Source: Methylophilus methylotrophus DSM 46235 = ATCC 53528 (GTDB taxonomy: Bacteria; Pseudomonadota; Gammaproteobacteria; Burkholderiales; Methylophilaceae). Taken from it: a DNA stretch of 64,000 nt. Shown piece by piece: positions 8,397 through 15,811 of the stretch. The translations under genes and the position numbers were made by a program. How positions within the stretch are numbered: position 1 is the stretch's first letter; the number at the start of each line of letters is the position of its first letter. The notes below the pieces were generated by a model. It was not told the origin of the DNA. It saw only the letters and a list, made by a program, of their open reading frames with translations, and did not search any database. The DNA is taken from contig NZ_KB905142.1 in the NCBI RefSeq assembly GCF_000378225.1, forward strand, positions 350,719 to 414,718. Direction: 5' to 3'.

Positions 8397-9710
8397 TTAC
8401 TTCTCCATACACTTTTCGGCTATTAATTTCTCCAGTCTTTCCTTTTCGCGGGTGTACCCATCGAAATTGATCATCATATTTGTCATAAAAAATGGTTTTG
8501 TCTTACCCAGTAAAGCTCCACTTTCGGAATCCCAAACTTCAAATGATCCATTACATAATGTTAGAAAATACATTTCGTGTAACTGTAGAGCACACTTGAT
8601 ATCGTCAATAGATTCAGTTTTGAGAGCATTACCCATATCTGTTAATGGGTTGAAATGCATTAGTTTTGCTTCTAATTCCAAATGAATTATGAATTGTATG
8701 GGGAATAATTTGTTTTTTATAGAGAAATGAAACCAGCCTTTAGTAATCTCAAAGCCTTCAATATAGCAATCATCCAGCGATAAAAACCTGTTCTCTTTTC
8801 TGACTAGAACACATACAGAATCAGGTACATCCACAGAAATGGTCTTGTCTGGTAAGTTTCCAGAAATTACCATTTGAAGTAAATCGCCACCTATAAATTT
8901 CTCAAAACCCTCTATTAAATTACGGGCTGGTCGACGCATTGAGCGATTCGGATAGTAAGAAAAACTCTCTTCAATTGCTAACTCCGCTAAGGCATGCATT
9001 ATCGGGATGTCGGCATATATACGCTGTATATCGTTTAGACTATCAGGGTTTGCAAAAACCTCTTTCTCTGCGTGCGCGATAGCATGTCGTCCTTGATTTA
9101 GCAAATAGGTACCAATATCCGAAATATCAGATTCGAGCTCTTGAATTCTCTTTAACGCTTGGTGGTCCGTTATCCGTGATATTGCTGATGAAAACCATTT
9201 TCCTCTATCTAAACCTTTAGTATGTATCGAGGATATAACTTTGTAGAAGCTTAAGAAACTATAGAATTTATTGTTACTTGAAATGGCCTCACGGAATAAT
9301 GCCAAGGCCACCATTAAACCATTTGATAGATCAGGTAAATTATCAGTCGCTAGATGATTGCCTACACTATCCATCCGCCCGCGGCCTATGTTAATCGGGA
9401 AGCTTCCTCCCGCCCAAGTGCTAATCTCTAACCTTTCCCCTTCACGCCAACTTAGGATGCTGGCAAACTTCATTATTTCATTGCGAGCTTGATTACTATC
9501 TAATCTGTACTGACCGTAGTTCAGACATATCGTAGGGAGATGCTTCTCATCAGTAGGACGTAAAATAAAATCAAATCCATTACAGGGAAAAATCTGTGGC
9601 GTCTTAGGCCAGAAAATACCCGTTTCAATCCCAGCAACCATCCATTTGCCACTATGCTTAAGATTAGTTTCGGCCTCTTGATGCAAATCTCTCAAAAATT
9701 CTTTTGTCAT
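8397..9710 (-). CDS. Uncharacterised protein with HEPN-like RxxxxH motif (possibly MauJ-like)
   Basis: 437 residues, soluble, no signal peptide. The only motif I can name is GRHAIAHAEKE at about residues 208-218, an R-x4-H arrangement typical of HEPN (apea-like) domains, which are often RNases or toxin parts. The overall look recalls standalone proteins annotated as 'MauJ' (methylamine utilisation, unknown role), but I cannot confirm this. The gene is visibly richer in A/T than its neighbours, stands alone on its strand, has a weak ribosome site and is flanked by palindromic repeat copies 2 and 3, all consistent with acquisition by transfer. No antitoxin partner is adjacent. Confidence 0.7.
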   Translation of the reverse strand: MTKEFLRDLHQEAETNLKHSGKWMVAGIETGIFWPKTPQIFPCNGFDFILRPTDEKHLPTICLNYGQYRLDSNQARNEIMKFASILSWREGERLEISTWAGGSFPINIGRGRMDSVGNHLATDNLPDLSNGLMVALALFREAISSNNKFYSFLSFYKVISSIHTKGLDRGKWFSSAISRITDHQALKRIQELESDISDIGTYLLNQGRHAIAHAEKEVFANPDSLNDIQRIYADIPIMHALAELAIEESFSYYPNRSMRRPARNLIEGFEKFIGGDLLQMVISGNLPDKTISVDVPDSVCVLVRKENRFLSLDDCYIEGFEITKGWFHFSIKNKLFPIQFIIHLELEAKLMHFNPLTDMGNALKTESIDDIKCALQLHEMYFLTLCNGSFEVWDSESGALLGKTKPFFMTNMMINFDGYTREKERLEKLIAEKCMEK

Positions 9711-9949
9711 AAACTTACTTAACTATTTGAAATGAGTCGCCTTGTCTTCAAAATCTGCAGAAGCGAGCTGATTAGCGTAGCCATGTTGTAGGGTGCGCAA
9801 CTCTTTTCCCATGGGATACATTATCAAAATTACCAGTGAAACTACATTTCTACAATAAGAACGACTTTAAAGTGATGGCAAGATATTGCCTAAACCTATT
9901 AGATAGGCAGATATTTAAAATTTTTGCCGATATGAAATCGTTTATAAAC
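9711..9949. other. Non-coding spacer with repeat copy 3
   Basis: Between the HEPN-like gene start and the metY terminator. It holds repeat copy 3 (9788-9815). The rest is AT-rich, with no convincing gene; the open frame running rightward from 9836 has no ribosome site and overlaps the terminator. Confidence 0.5.
9788..9815 (+). repeat. 28-bp palindromic repeat, copy 3 (degenerate)
   Basis: Starts GTAGGGTGCGCAACTC and differs from copy 1 at about five of 28 positions. The palindrome is partly broken here. Same orientation as copy 1. Confidence 0.5.
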
Positions 9950-9980
9950 GAAAAAAGCGCAGCATCGCTGCTGCGCTTTC
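9950..9980 (-). terminator. Rho-independent terminator downstream of metY
   Basis: Perfect 11-bp stem AAAGCGCAGCA / TGCTGCGCTTT (9954-9964 and 9969-9979) with loop TCGC, followed on the minus strand by a T run (9956-9951). It lies 50 bases after the metY stop. Confidence 0.88.
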
Positions 9981-10029
9981 ATTATTTTTCGCAATATCAA
10001 AAACCGACATGGCCAGTTTTTGATCAGCT

Positions 10030-11301
10030 TTAAACCTTCGCCAGTGCTTGCTCCAAATCTGCAATCAAATCATCGATATGCTCAATGCCTACCGATAACC
10101 TGACCATATCTTCGCTCACACCTGCACGTGCCAGTTCTTCTGCATTGAGTTGACGGTGGGTGGTGGTAGCGGGGTGGCAAGCGAGGCTTTTTGCATCGCC
10201 AATATTGACCAAGCGTGTGAACAGTTGCAGCGCGTCAATAAAGCGGGTGCCGCCTTCGCGGCCGTCTTGTACGCCAAAAGACAAAATGCCTGAGGCGTGG
10301 CCGTTGAGGTATTTTTTCACCAGTGCATGGTCGGGATGGTCTTCAAGCCCGGCGTATCTGACCCATTTCACTTTGGGATGGTTTTTCAGATAATTTGCGA
10401 TTGCCAGAGCGTTGGTGCTGTGTCTTTCAATTCTAAGTGCAAGCGTTTCCAGGCCTTGCAGAATCAAAAAACTGTTAAATGGGCTGATGGCGGCGCCGGT
10501 GTTGCGCAAGGGCACGACGCGGGCGCGGGCGATGTAGGCGGCGGGGCCTAATGCCTCGACGTAGTTGACGCCATGATAGCTGGGGTCCGGGGTGTTGAGG
10601 CTGGTGAAGCGTTTAGCGTGCTCGCCCCATGGGAATTTGCCGCTATCGACGATGATACCGCCAATCGAGTTGCCGTGACCGCCGATGTATTTGGTTAGCG
10701 AGTGCACCACAATATCCACGCCATGCTCAAATGGACGCGATAGAATGGGCGTGGCGACGGTGTTATCGACAATCACCGGTACGCCATGTTTATGCGCGGC
10801 GGCGCTGATGGCGGCGAGATCGACCACATTGCCGAGCGGGTTGCCTATGGTTTCAGCAAACACTAGTTTGGTGCGGCTGTCGATGAGTTTTTCCAGTGAA
10901 GCCGGGTCGCGGTAATCAAAAAATCTGACTTCTATACCTTGCTTGGGCAAGGTGTGCGCAAAAAAGTTATAGGTGCCGCCATAGAGTGTGGAGACAGAAA
11001 CAATATTATCGCCTGCCTCGGCAATGGTTTGAATCGCGTAGGTAATGGCGGCCATGCCAGAAGCCAATGCCAATGCGCCAATGCCGCCTTCCAGTTGTGC
11101 AAGCCTCTCTTCTAGTACCGCAGTGGTGGGATTCATAATGCGGGTGTATATATTGCCCTGTACCTTGAGGTCAAACAGGTCTGCGCCATGCTGAGTATTA
11201 TCAAACGCATAAGAGGTCGTTTGGTAAATGGGCACCGCAACCGCCTTGGTAGTGGGGTCTGGTTGATAGCCGCCATGGATATATATGGTCTCTTGCTTCA
11301 T
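10030..11301 (-). CDS. metY: O-acetylhomoserine sulfhydrylase (PLP enzyme)
   Basis: 423 residues from ATG 11301, which has CAGGAG nine bases upstream; an upstream in-frame start would add 18 unlikely residues. Cys/Met-metabolism PLP fold: the opening ETIYIHGGYQPDPTTKA, then YGGTYNFF, DNTVATP and HSLTKYIGGHGNSIGG with the Schiff-base lysine. It converts O-acetylhomoserine and sulfide to homocysteine (direct sulfhydrylation). It stands beside ribA on the same strand, apart from other met genes. An inverted repeat at 11362-11392 lies in the upstream region and may be the operator. Confidence 0.93.
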   Translation of the reverse strand: MKQETIYIHGGYQPDPTTKAVAVPIYQTTSYAFDNTQHGADLFDLKVQGNIYTRIMNPTTAVLEERLAQLEGGIGALALASGMAAITYAIQTIAEAGDNIVSVSTLYGGTYNFFAHTLPKQGIEVRFFDYRDPASLEKLIDSRTKLVFAETIGNPLGNVVDLAAISAAAHKHGVPVIVDNTVATPILSRPFEHGVDIVVHSLTKYIGGHGNSIGGIIVDSGKFPWGEHAKRFTSLNTPDPSYHGVNYVEALGPAAYIARARVVPLRNTGAAISPFNSFLILQGLETLALRIERHSTNALAIANYLKNHPKVKWVRYAGLEDHPDHALVKKYLNGHASGILSFGVQDGREGGTRFIDALQLFTRLVNIGDAKSLACHPATTTHRQLNAEELARAGVSEDMVRLSVGIEHIDDLIADLEQALAKV

Positions 11302-11361
11302 CTCGTCGCTCTCCTGCTTATGATTATTGGAAAAAGCAGTATAACCCCGACGCAAGCAGAG

Positions 11362-11392
11362 GGTTATAACATTTGGTGAATGACTTATAACC
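11362..11392 (-). promoter_or_regulatory. Inverted repeat upstream of metY, candidate operator
   Basis: GGTTATAA (11362-11369) and TTATAACC (11385-11392) form perfect 8-bp arms separated by 15 bases, between the ribA stop and the metY start. A third half-site-like GTATAACC lies at 11339-11346. The spacing suits a dimeric repressor or activator, which is not identified. Confidence 0.5.
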
Positions 11393-11419
11393 TTTATTTA
11401 TGAGGCGATGGGAGGCTAG

Positions 11420-12019
11420 TCACAAGTCCGGAATCAAATGCCCAAGCTTCATTGACTTGGTCTGCAGGTACTTGAGATTTTCTGTGGTAGGCGTCGTCAA
11501 CAAAGGGACTTGCTGATTAATCGTAATACCGAAAGACTGCAAAGCAGTGCGTTTTTCCTGGTTGTTGGAAAGCAGGCGGATGCTATTAATCTCGAAGTAG
11601 CGCAGCATCTCTGCTGCGCTTTCGTAAGTGCGGGCATCTATCGGCAAGCCCAGGGCGACATTGGCTTCTACGGTATCCATGCCTTGGTCTTGCAGGGCGT
11701 AAGCAAGCATTTTATTGGTAAGGCCTATGCCGCGCCCTTCATGATTTTTCAAGTAGAGGATCAAGCCCTGGCCAGTTTCCTGGATCAGGCGCTGGGCATG
11801 ATGCAATTGTTCACCACAGTCGCAACGCGTAGAGCCGAATACATCTCCAGTCAGGCACTCTGAGTGCACCCTGACCAGCGGGTCGGTGGCACCTTGCAAT
11901 TCCCCATAAGCCAGGGCGACATGCTCCAAACCATTGCGGCTGTCAGTGAATACATGGATATCAAACTCGCCAAACTGGGTGGGTAATCTGGCAGTGGAGG
12001 TGTGGGATAAAAATTGCAT
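11420..12019 (-). CDS. ribA: GTP cyclohydrolase II
   Basis: 199 residues, the usual length for single-domain RibA. Motifs are HSECLTGDVFGSTRCDCGEQL-type (three zinc-binding cysteines), YLKNHEGRGIGL and DTVEANVALGLPIDAR. It opens GTP to the first riboflavin precursor, 2,5-diamino-6-ribosylamino-pyrimidinone phosphate, in the cytoplasm. It is transcribed toward metY. No FMN riboswitch is seen in the 140 bases upstream. Confidence 0.95.
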   Translation of the reverse strand: MQFLSHTSTARLPTQFGEFDIHVFTDSRNGLEHVALAYGELQGATDPLVRVHSECLTGDVFGSTRCDCGEQLHHAQRLIQETGQGLILYLKNHEGRGIGLTNKMLAYALQDQGMDTVEANVALGLPIDARTYESAAEMLRYFEINSIRLLSNNQEKRTALQSFGITINQQVPLLTTPTTENLKYLQTKSMKLGHLIPDL

Positions 12020-12124
12020 GTCAGCGGGTGATTAAAGGCTCAATGTCATATTGTAGCGTTTGCCAGGTTTTTAAAGTATCCCTGCGCAATTAATCTGAAC
12101 TTTTGCCGGTGATAGCGGCCTGCA

Positions 12125-12141
12125 TTTAAGCTTGGTTTAAG
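12125..12141 (+). promoter_or_regulatory. PmrA/QseB-type box (TTTAAG-N5-TTTAAG)
   Basis: Two direct TTTAAG half-sites at 12125-12130 and 12136-12141 are separated by CTTGG. This fits the PmrA/QseB consensus YTTAAK-N5-YTTAAK exactly and lies about 55 bases before the first gene of a two-component operon whose regulator is of that family, indicating autoregulation (inference). Confidence 0.65.
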
Positions 12142-12193
12142 ATGGATACTGTTAAACTTTGCCATGTGTGCCGTTTTCAGGAGCTTGTTATAC

Positions 12194-12520
12194 ATGTTTT
12201 GGACGCAACGTCGTGCATGGATGGGCTGGTTTGCCTTGTTGGTTTTGCTTGTCACGCTGTTTTTTTTACCGCGTGCTGATTCGGGGGAAAGCCCAGCCAA
12301 CGCTGGCCGCTTATCTGCCAAGGGGGAAATCATGAGCCTGGAAAAAATCTCGCAAAAAGCCAAGTCCTATAAAGCCGGTGAAATTCTTGAGGTAGAACTG
12401 GAGAAGAAGCATGGGCGCTATGTGTATGAGATTGACATACTGGATGCCGGCAGCCAGGTGTGGGAGTTGAAACTGGATGCCAAGACCGGGCAATTGCTGA
12501 AAATGGAGCAGGACGACTGA
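12194..12520 (+). CDS. PepSY-domain membrane-anchored protein
   Basis: 108 residues from ATG 12194, ten bases after AGGAG; a GTG at 12164 would add ten residues. The N terminus carries one membrane segment (WFALLVLLVTLFFLP), followed by a single PepSY domain: SLEKISQKAKSYKAGEILEVELEKK-like start, YVYEIDILD, and the end motif LKLDAKTGQLLKME. PepSY domains are small extracytoplasmic folds, often paired with sensor kinases. Its TGA overlaps the ATG of the response regulator (TGATG at 12518-12522), so the two are translationally coupled. Likely an accessory of the kinase. Confidence 0.85.
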   Translation: MFWTQRRAWMGWFALLVLLVTLFFLPRADSGESPANAGRLSAKGEIMSLEKISQKAKSYKAGEILEVELEKKHGRYVYEIDILDAGSQVWELKLDAKTGQLLKMEQDD

Positions 12521-13185
12521 TGCGCTTGCTGTTGGTAGAAGATGATGGCGTACTTGGTGCGCAAACCCAACAAGCGCTTAAGGCCGCTGGTTATGCGTGT
12601 GATTGGTTACAAGAGGGTGTGGAAGCTGGTATTCAAGGTGAGCTGGAGCCGTATGACCTGGTGATTCTCGATTTGGGCTTGCCGGGTCGGCCCGGACTGG
12701 AAGTCTTGGCCGAATGGCGGAGTAAAGCCCTTTGCATGCCGGTGATTGTGTTGACGGCCCGCAGTAGCTGGCAGGAGAAGGTAGAGGCCTTTAACCTGGG
12801 GGCAGATGATTATGTAACCAAGCCTTTTCATATGGAAGAGTTGCTGGCACGCATTAGTGCGGTGCACAAGCGCACGGTTGGGGTCGTTAGCGGTGGCCTG
12901 GTGGTTGAGGATTTAAAACTGGATGAGCACACACAAACCGTCTGGCAGGGCGAAACGGCGCATGTGTTGACGGGCACCGAGTTCAGGCTGTTACGTTACC
13001 TCATGCTGCATCCTGGCCGCATTTTTTCTAAAACCGAACTGACTGAACACGTGTATGCCTATGACGCTGATAAAGACAGCAATGTGATTGAGGTGTATGT
13101 GAACCGTCTGCGACAAAAAATAGGCGTGGATAAAATCCAGACCAAACGTGGTCAGGGTTATGTATTTGGGAGTACGGTGGTATGA
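12520..13185 (+). CDS. OmpR/PhoB-family response regulator (QseB/PmrA/PhoP-like)
   Basis: 221 residues, starting at the ATG that overlaps the preceding stop. The receiver domain has the acidic pair (LVEDD), phospho-acceptor Asp in LVILDLGLPG, Thr in VLTAR and Lys in VTKPF. The C-terminal winged helix has LTGTEFRLLRYLM, SNVIEVYVNRLRQKIG and TKRGQGYVF. It is a DNA-binding regulator phosphorylated by the kinase encoded next, with which it overlaps by four bases. The box at 12125-12141 and a second one at 14918-14934 suggest it controls both PepSY genes. Confidence 0.95.
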   Translation: MRLLLVEDDGVLGAQTQQALKAAGYACDWLQEGVEAGIQGELEPYDLVILDLGLPGRPGLEVLAEWRSKALCMPVIVLTARSSWQEKVEAFNLGADDYVTKPFHMEELLARISAVHKRTVGVVSGGLVVEDLKLDEHTQTVWQGETAHVLTGTEFRLLRYLMLHPGRIFSKTELTEHVYAYDADKDSNVIEVYVNRLRQKIGVDKIQTKRGQGYVFGSTVV

Positions 13186-14510
13186 AGTCCCTGCGCAGGC
13201 AGCTGTCGTGGGGGCTGACCTTAAGCCTGGTTGGGCTGCTGACGCTGCAATGGGCTGTGGTCACCTTTACCATAGATCATTTGATCCAGTCGCAGATGAG
13301 GGCGCGCATGCAACAGGAAGCAGAAGGCGTGCTTGCTGGCGTGACGGTCAATACAAAAGGTCAGCTGGTATTAGCGCCGCATGTGATGACGGCTTCCTAT
13401 CAGCGTCCTTTTTCCGGGCGCTATTTTATTGTGATGCTAGATGAGTCACACAAAGCCAAATCCCGCTCATGGTGGGATGTCGAACTACCTGTTCAAGCGC
13501 TCAAAGTGGGTGAAGAGCAGGTGACGCACGTGACCGGCCCCGAATCGCAGCCATTATTGTTATTGGGGCATGGCTACCGCAAGCAGCAAAAAACCATCAC
13601 GATTTATGTGGCTGAAAGCCTGGTGGAGTTACAACAAAGTTTGCGCATGTTTCATTGGTTGTATGGCGTGTTTTCCTTGCTGGGCTTGCTGGCGCTGCTT
13701 GCTTTACAGCGCTGGATCGTCGTGAATACGCTGAATCCCTTACAACAGATCAAGGAAAGTCTGGCCAAAGTGGCCAGCGGTGAATTGCAGCAGATTCATG
13801 CCAGCGGCCCGGCGGAAGTGATGCCGCTTATCAACGAATTTAACCGTATTCTCAAAAGCGCCAGCCAGAAAACCCGGCGCTCACGGCTGGCCATTGGCAA
13901 TCTGGCGCACGGGCTCAAAACCCGTCTCGCCCAGCTGCAATTATTATCTGGGGATGCCACGGCAGAAAGTGATGCCCAGTTACGGCAAATGATACAAAGC
14001 TGCACTGACGATATTCATCAGGATGTGGAGCGTGAATTAAAACGCGCCCGCTTGATGGGCGACGTGTATACCAGTCAATACACTGACCTGGAAGTGGAGC
14101 TGCCTAAGCTGGTGGCAACACTGCAAAAGATCTACAGCGAAAAGACCGTGGCTTTTGCCTGGCAGCATGATGGTCAGGCGCGCGTGATGATAGACCGTGA
14201 AGATATGCTGGAGTTACTCGGCAACGTACTGGATAACGCGTTTAAATGGTGCAATAGCCAGGTGCAATTAACCATCTCAGTGGAGCATGCTATCCGGGTG
14301 GTTGTCGAGGATGACGGCCCAGGAAGCAATGCGCCAGCGCTTGAAACCCTGTTACAGCGTGGCATGCGGATGGATGAATCCAAACCGGGCAGCGGCCTGG
14401 GCCTGGCGATTGTGCAGGATATTGTGCAACATTATCATGGTCACATTGCACTCGTGCACTCCGAACGCTTGGGAGGGTTGTGTGTGCATATCGCATTAAT
14501 GCCTGCCTGA
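13182..14510 (+). CDS. PhoQ/QseC-like sensor histidine kinase
   Basis: 442 residues. Membrane segments at about 12-32 and 160-182 enclose a periplasmic sensor region; a HAMP-like linker follows. The H-box reads NLAHGLKTRLAQL, resembling the PhoQ H-box (NLTHSLKTPLAVL) except that the usual Pro after Thr is Arg. N-box LGNVLDNAFKW, G1 EDDGPG and G2 GSGLGLAIVQDI are intact. It autophosphorylates at His in response to an envelope signal and acts on the overlapping response regulator. The signal is unknown; PhoQ relatives sense divalent cations, pH or cationic peptides. Confidence 0.93.
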   Translation: MKSLRRQLSWGLTLSLVGLLTLQWAVVTFTIDHLIQSQMRARMQQEAEGVLAGVTVNTKGQLVLAPHVMTASYQRPFSGRYFIVMLDESHKAKSRSWWDVELPVQALKVGEEQVTHVTGPESQPLLLLGHGYRKQQKTITIYVAESLVELQQSLRMFHWLYGVFSLLGLLALLALQRWIVVNTLNPLQQIKESLAKVASGELQQIHASGPAEVMPLINEFNRILKSASQKTRRSRLAIGNLAHGLKTRLAQLQLLSGDATAESDAQLRQMIQSCTDDIHQDVERELKRARLMGDVYTSQYTDLEVELPKLVATLQKIYSEKTVAFAWQHDGQARVMIDREDMLELLGNVLDNAFKWCNSQVQLTISVEHAIRVVVEDDGPGSNAPALETLLQRGMRMDESKPGSGLGLAIVQDIVQHYHGHIALVHSERLGGLCVHIALMPA

Positions 14511-14519
14511 GGCAGGCAT
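14499..14519. terminator. Hairpin between convergent kinase and PepSY genes
   Basis: ATGCCTGCC-TGA-GGCAGGCAT is a perfect 9-bp stem whose loop is the kinase stop codon. There is no clear T run on either side, so termination is uncertain. Confidence 0.45.
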
Positions 14520-14535
14520 ATTAGATCAACGCTTA

Positions 14536-14871
14536 TTAGAACCAGTCACGATTGACGCTATTGACCTTCCCCGTTTTGGCATCAATAGTCACTTCCCATT
14601 CGGCGCCATTGCTATCAACAATTTCCACCTCATAGTCCCAGCCGGAACGGAATTTACGGCGTTCCAGCTCTACCTCTTTCACGACACCCGGTTTGGCGGC
14701 CAAGGCTTTTGTCTGCGCCTCTTCCAATGAAATCAGGCCAAAGGCTTTTGCCATTTCGGCGATTTTGGCAGGATCATCGTCATCATCGGCCCAGGCTGGT
14801 TGACTCATCATCACACCACATAGCAGGGTGATGATGAAAAGGTTTGCAGGTTTGTGAATCAATGTGCTCAT
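14536..14871 (-). CDS. Secreted PepSY-domain protein
   Basis: 111 residues if started at the ATG of MSTLIHKP, which has GGAG six bases upstream; ATGs at 14874 and 14883 are alternatives. A signal peptide ends at QPAWADDDD. The mature part is one PepSY domain: ISLEEAQTKALAAKPG, EVELERRKF, WDYEVEIVDSNG and the terminal VTIDAKTGKVNSVN. It is periplasmic. It is convergent with the kinase gene and divergent from the KRPY gene at 15078; a PmrA-like box lies in that divergent region. Similar in layout to the PepSY protein opening the operon, hence a second accessory of the same system. Confidence 0.88.
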   Translation of the reverse strand: MSTLIHKPANLFIITLLCGVMMSQPAWADDDDDPAKIAEMAKAFGLISLEEAQTKALAAKPGVVKEVELERRKFRSGWDYEVEIVDSNGAEWEVTIDAKTGKVNSVNRDWF

Positions 14872-14917
14872 CATGTTCTCCATTTTGTTTATTGAGGCTT
14901 CACCATACAGAGCGTGC

Positions 14918-14934
14918 CTTAATTCAAGCTGAAT
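14918..14934 (-). promoter_or_regulatory. PmrA/QseB-like box in divergent PepSY/KRPY promoter region
   Basis: CTTAAT-TCAAG-CTGAAT matches the 6-5-6 direct repeat with one mismatch in the second half-site. About 30 bases further, CTTGAT-GAAAG-CTTTGT (14966-14982) is a weaker match. Also TTCAAGCTGAA (14923-14933) is inverted as TTCAGCTTGA at 14961-14970. The region drives the PepSY gene leftward and the KRPY gene rightward. Confidence 0.45.
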
Positions 14935-15077
14935 AATGATGTGCTTTTATTGGGCTGGCGTTCAGCTTGATGAAAGCTTTGTGAAAGTCTCATGTAAGAC
15001 AAGTGCGCTACAGTGAACACCATGAAATCCGTCTCAACAGGGCGGCAACAACGAAGTGTCAATTAAAGGAGATTACG

Positions 15078-15332
15078 ATGAAAACAGCGAAATTAGTTGG
15101 TGTAGTTGGTTTGGTTACATTGTCATTTGCTGGATCTGCCATGGCAAGTCAGGCTGTTGTTACTCAAAATATTGCGAAAAGACCGCTGCTTGAGCAGTCT
15201 GTTGCAAATGCAGATCAGGCTTGGGAGGGCGCCAGCTTGAAAAAAGACACTCATTTGCAGGCACTACGTGCGCAAACGAGCTTGCAGTTTGCGAGCAAAC
15301 GCGCTTACCTTGCCCCTTTGGCAACCGAGTAA
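15078..15332 (+). CDS. Small secreted KRPY-family protein, singleton
   Basis: 84 residues, start at ATG 15078 with AAAGGAG upstream. The signal peptide ends at GSAMASQ. The mature protein has IAKRPLLEQS, then QAWEGASL, and ends FASKRAYLAPLATE, so it shares the motif order of the paired KRPY proteins; its end (KRAYLAP) matches the B type (KRPYLAP / KRPYIAP). It stands alone and lacks the conserved 34-bp promoter box; its upstream region instead has PmrA-like half-sites. It converges on the response regulator gene with only four bases between stops. Unknown function. Confidence 0.85.
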   Translation: MKTAKLVGVVGLVTLSFAGSAMASQAVVTQNIAKRPLLEQSVANADQAWEGASLKKDTHLQALRAQTSLQFASKRAYLAPLATE

Positions 15333-15336
15333 AATA

Positions 15337-15792
15337 TCAGCTTGAATAGCCTGGTAATTGCAAGTTGGGTTGATGCTGTTTGAGCTGGGTAAACAACCAG
15401 CGGGTCTCAAGCAATATCCAGACACGCAACATGGCTTCCATTGGATCAAAAGGCTTGGTTAAAAAGTCTTTTGCACCCAAGGCCAACGCCTTGCGGCGAG
15501 TCGCGATGGTGGCATCTGCTGTGAGTACCAGCACAGGCAGGTATTCATTCTGACCCAGATGATGCGAGAGCTGGTCCAATACTGCAAAGCCATCCAGTAC
15601 CGGCATCATTAAGTCGAGCAAAATGAGGTCAGGCTGGAACGCATTGACCAGATCCATGGTTTTGGTCGGGTCCGTGGTGCTGATGACTTGTTCAAAGCCT
15701 TCCTTGGTCAGCAGCTCTTCCAGCAGCCTCAGGTTTGCTTCGGCATCATCAATGATTAAAATTTTGGAAGCGCGTAGTTGTTCGATATTCAT
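15337..15792 (-). CDS. Single-domain response regulator (CheY-like)
   Basis: 151 residues made of one receiver domain: acidic pair in ILIIDDAE, phospho-acceptor in LILLDLMMPVLDG, Thr in VLTADA and Lys in LTKPFDP, followed by a 30-residue helical tail. There is no output domain, so it passes the signal to a partner or tunes the hybrid kinase encoded 19 bases upstream. Last gene of a three-gene minus-strand run: LuxR regulator, hybrid kinase, receiver. Confidence 0.92.
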   Translation of the reverse strand: MNIEQLRASKILIIDDAEANLRLLEELLTKEGFEQVISTTDPTKTMDLVNAFQPDLILLDLMMPVLDGFAVLDQLSHHLGQNEYLPVLVLTADATIATRRKALALGAKDFLTKPFDPMEAMLRVWILLETRWLFTQLKQHQPNLQLPGYSS

Positions 15793-15811
15793 GTGGGTAG
15801 CTCTCAGAATT

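Noticed and set aside
11302..11419. SAM or other riboswitch before metY
   Set aside because: The region lacks the paired-stem core of SAM riboswitch classes; only a simple inverted repeat was found.
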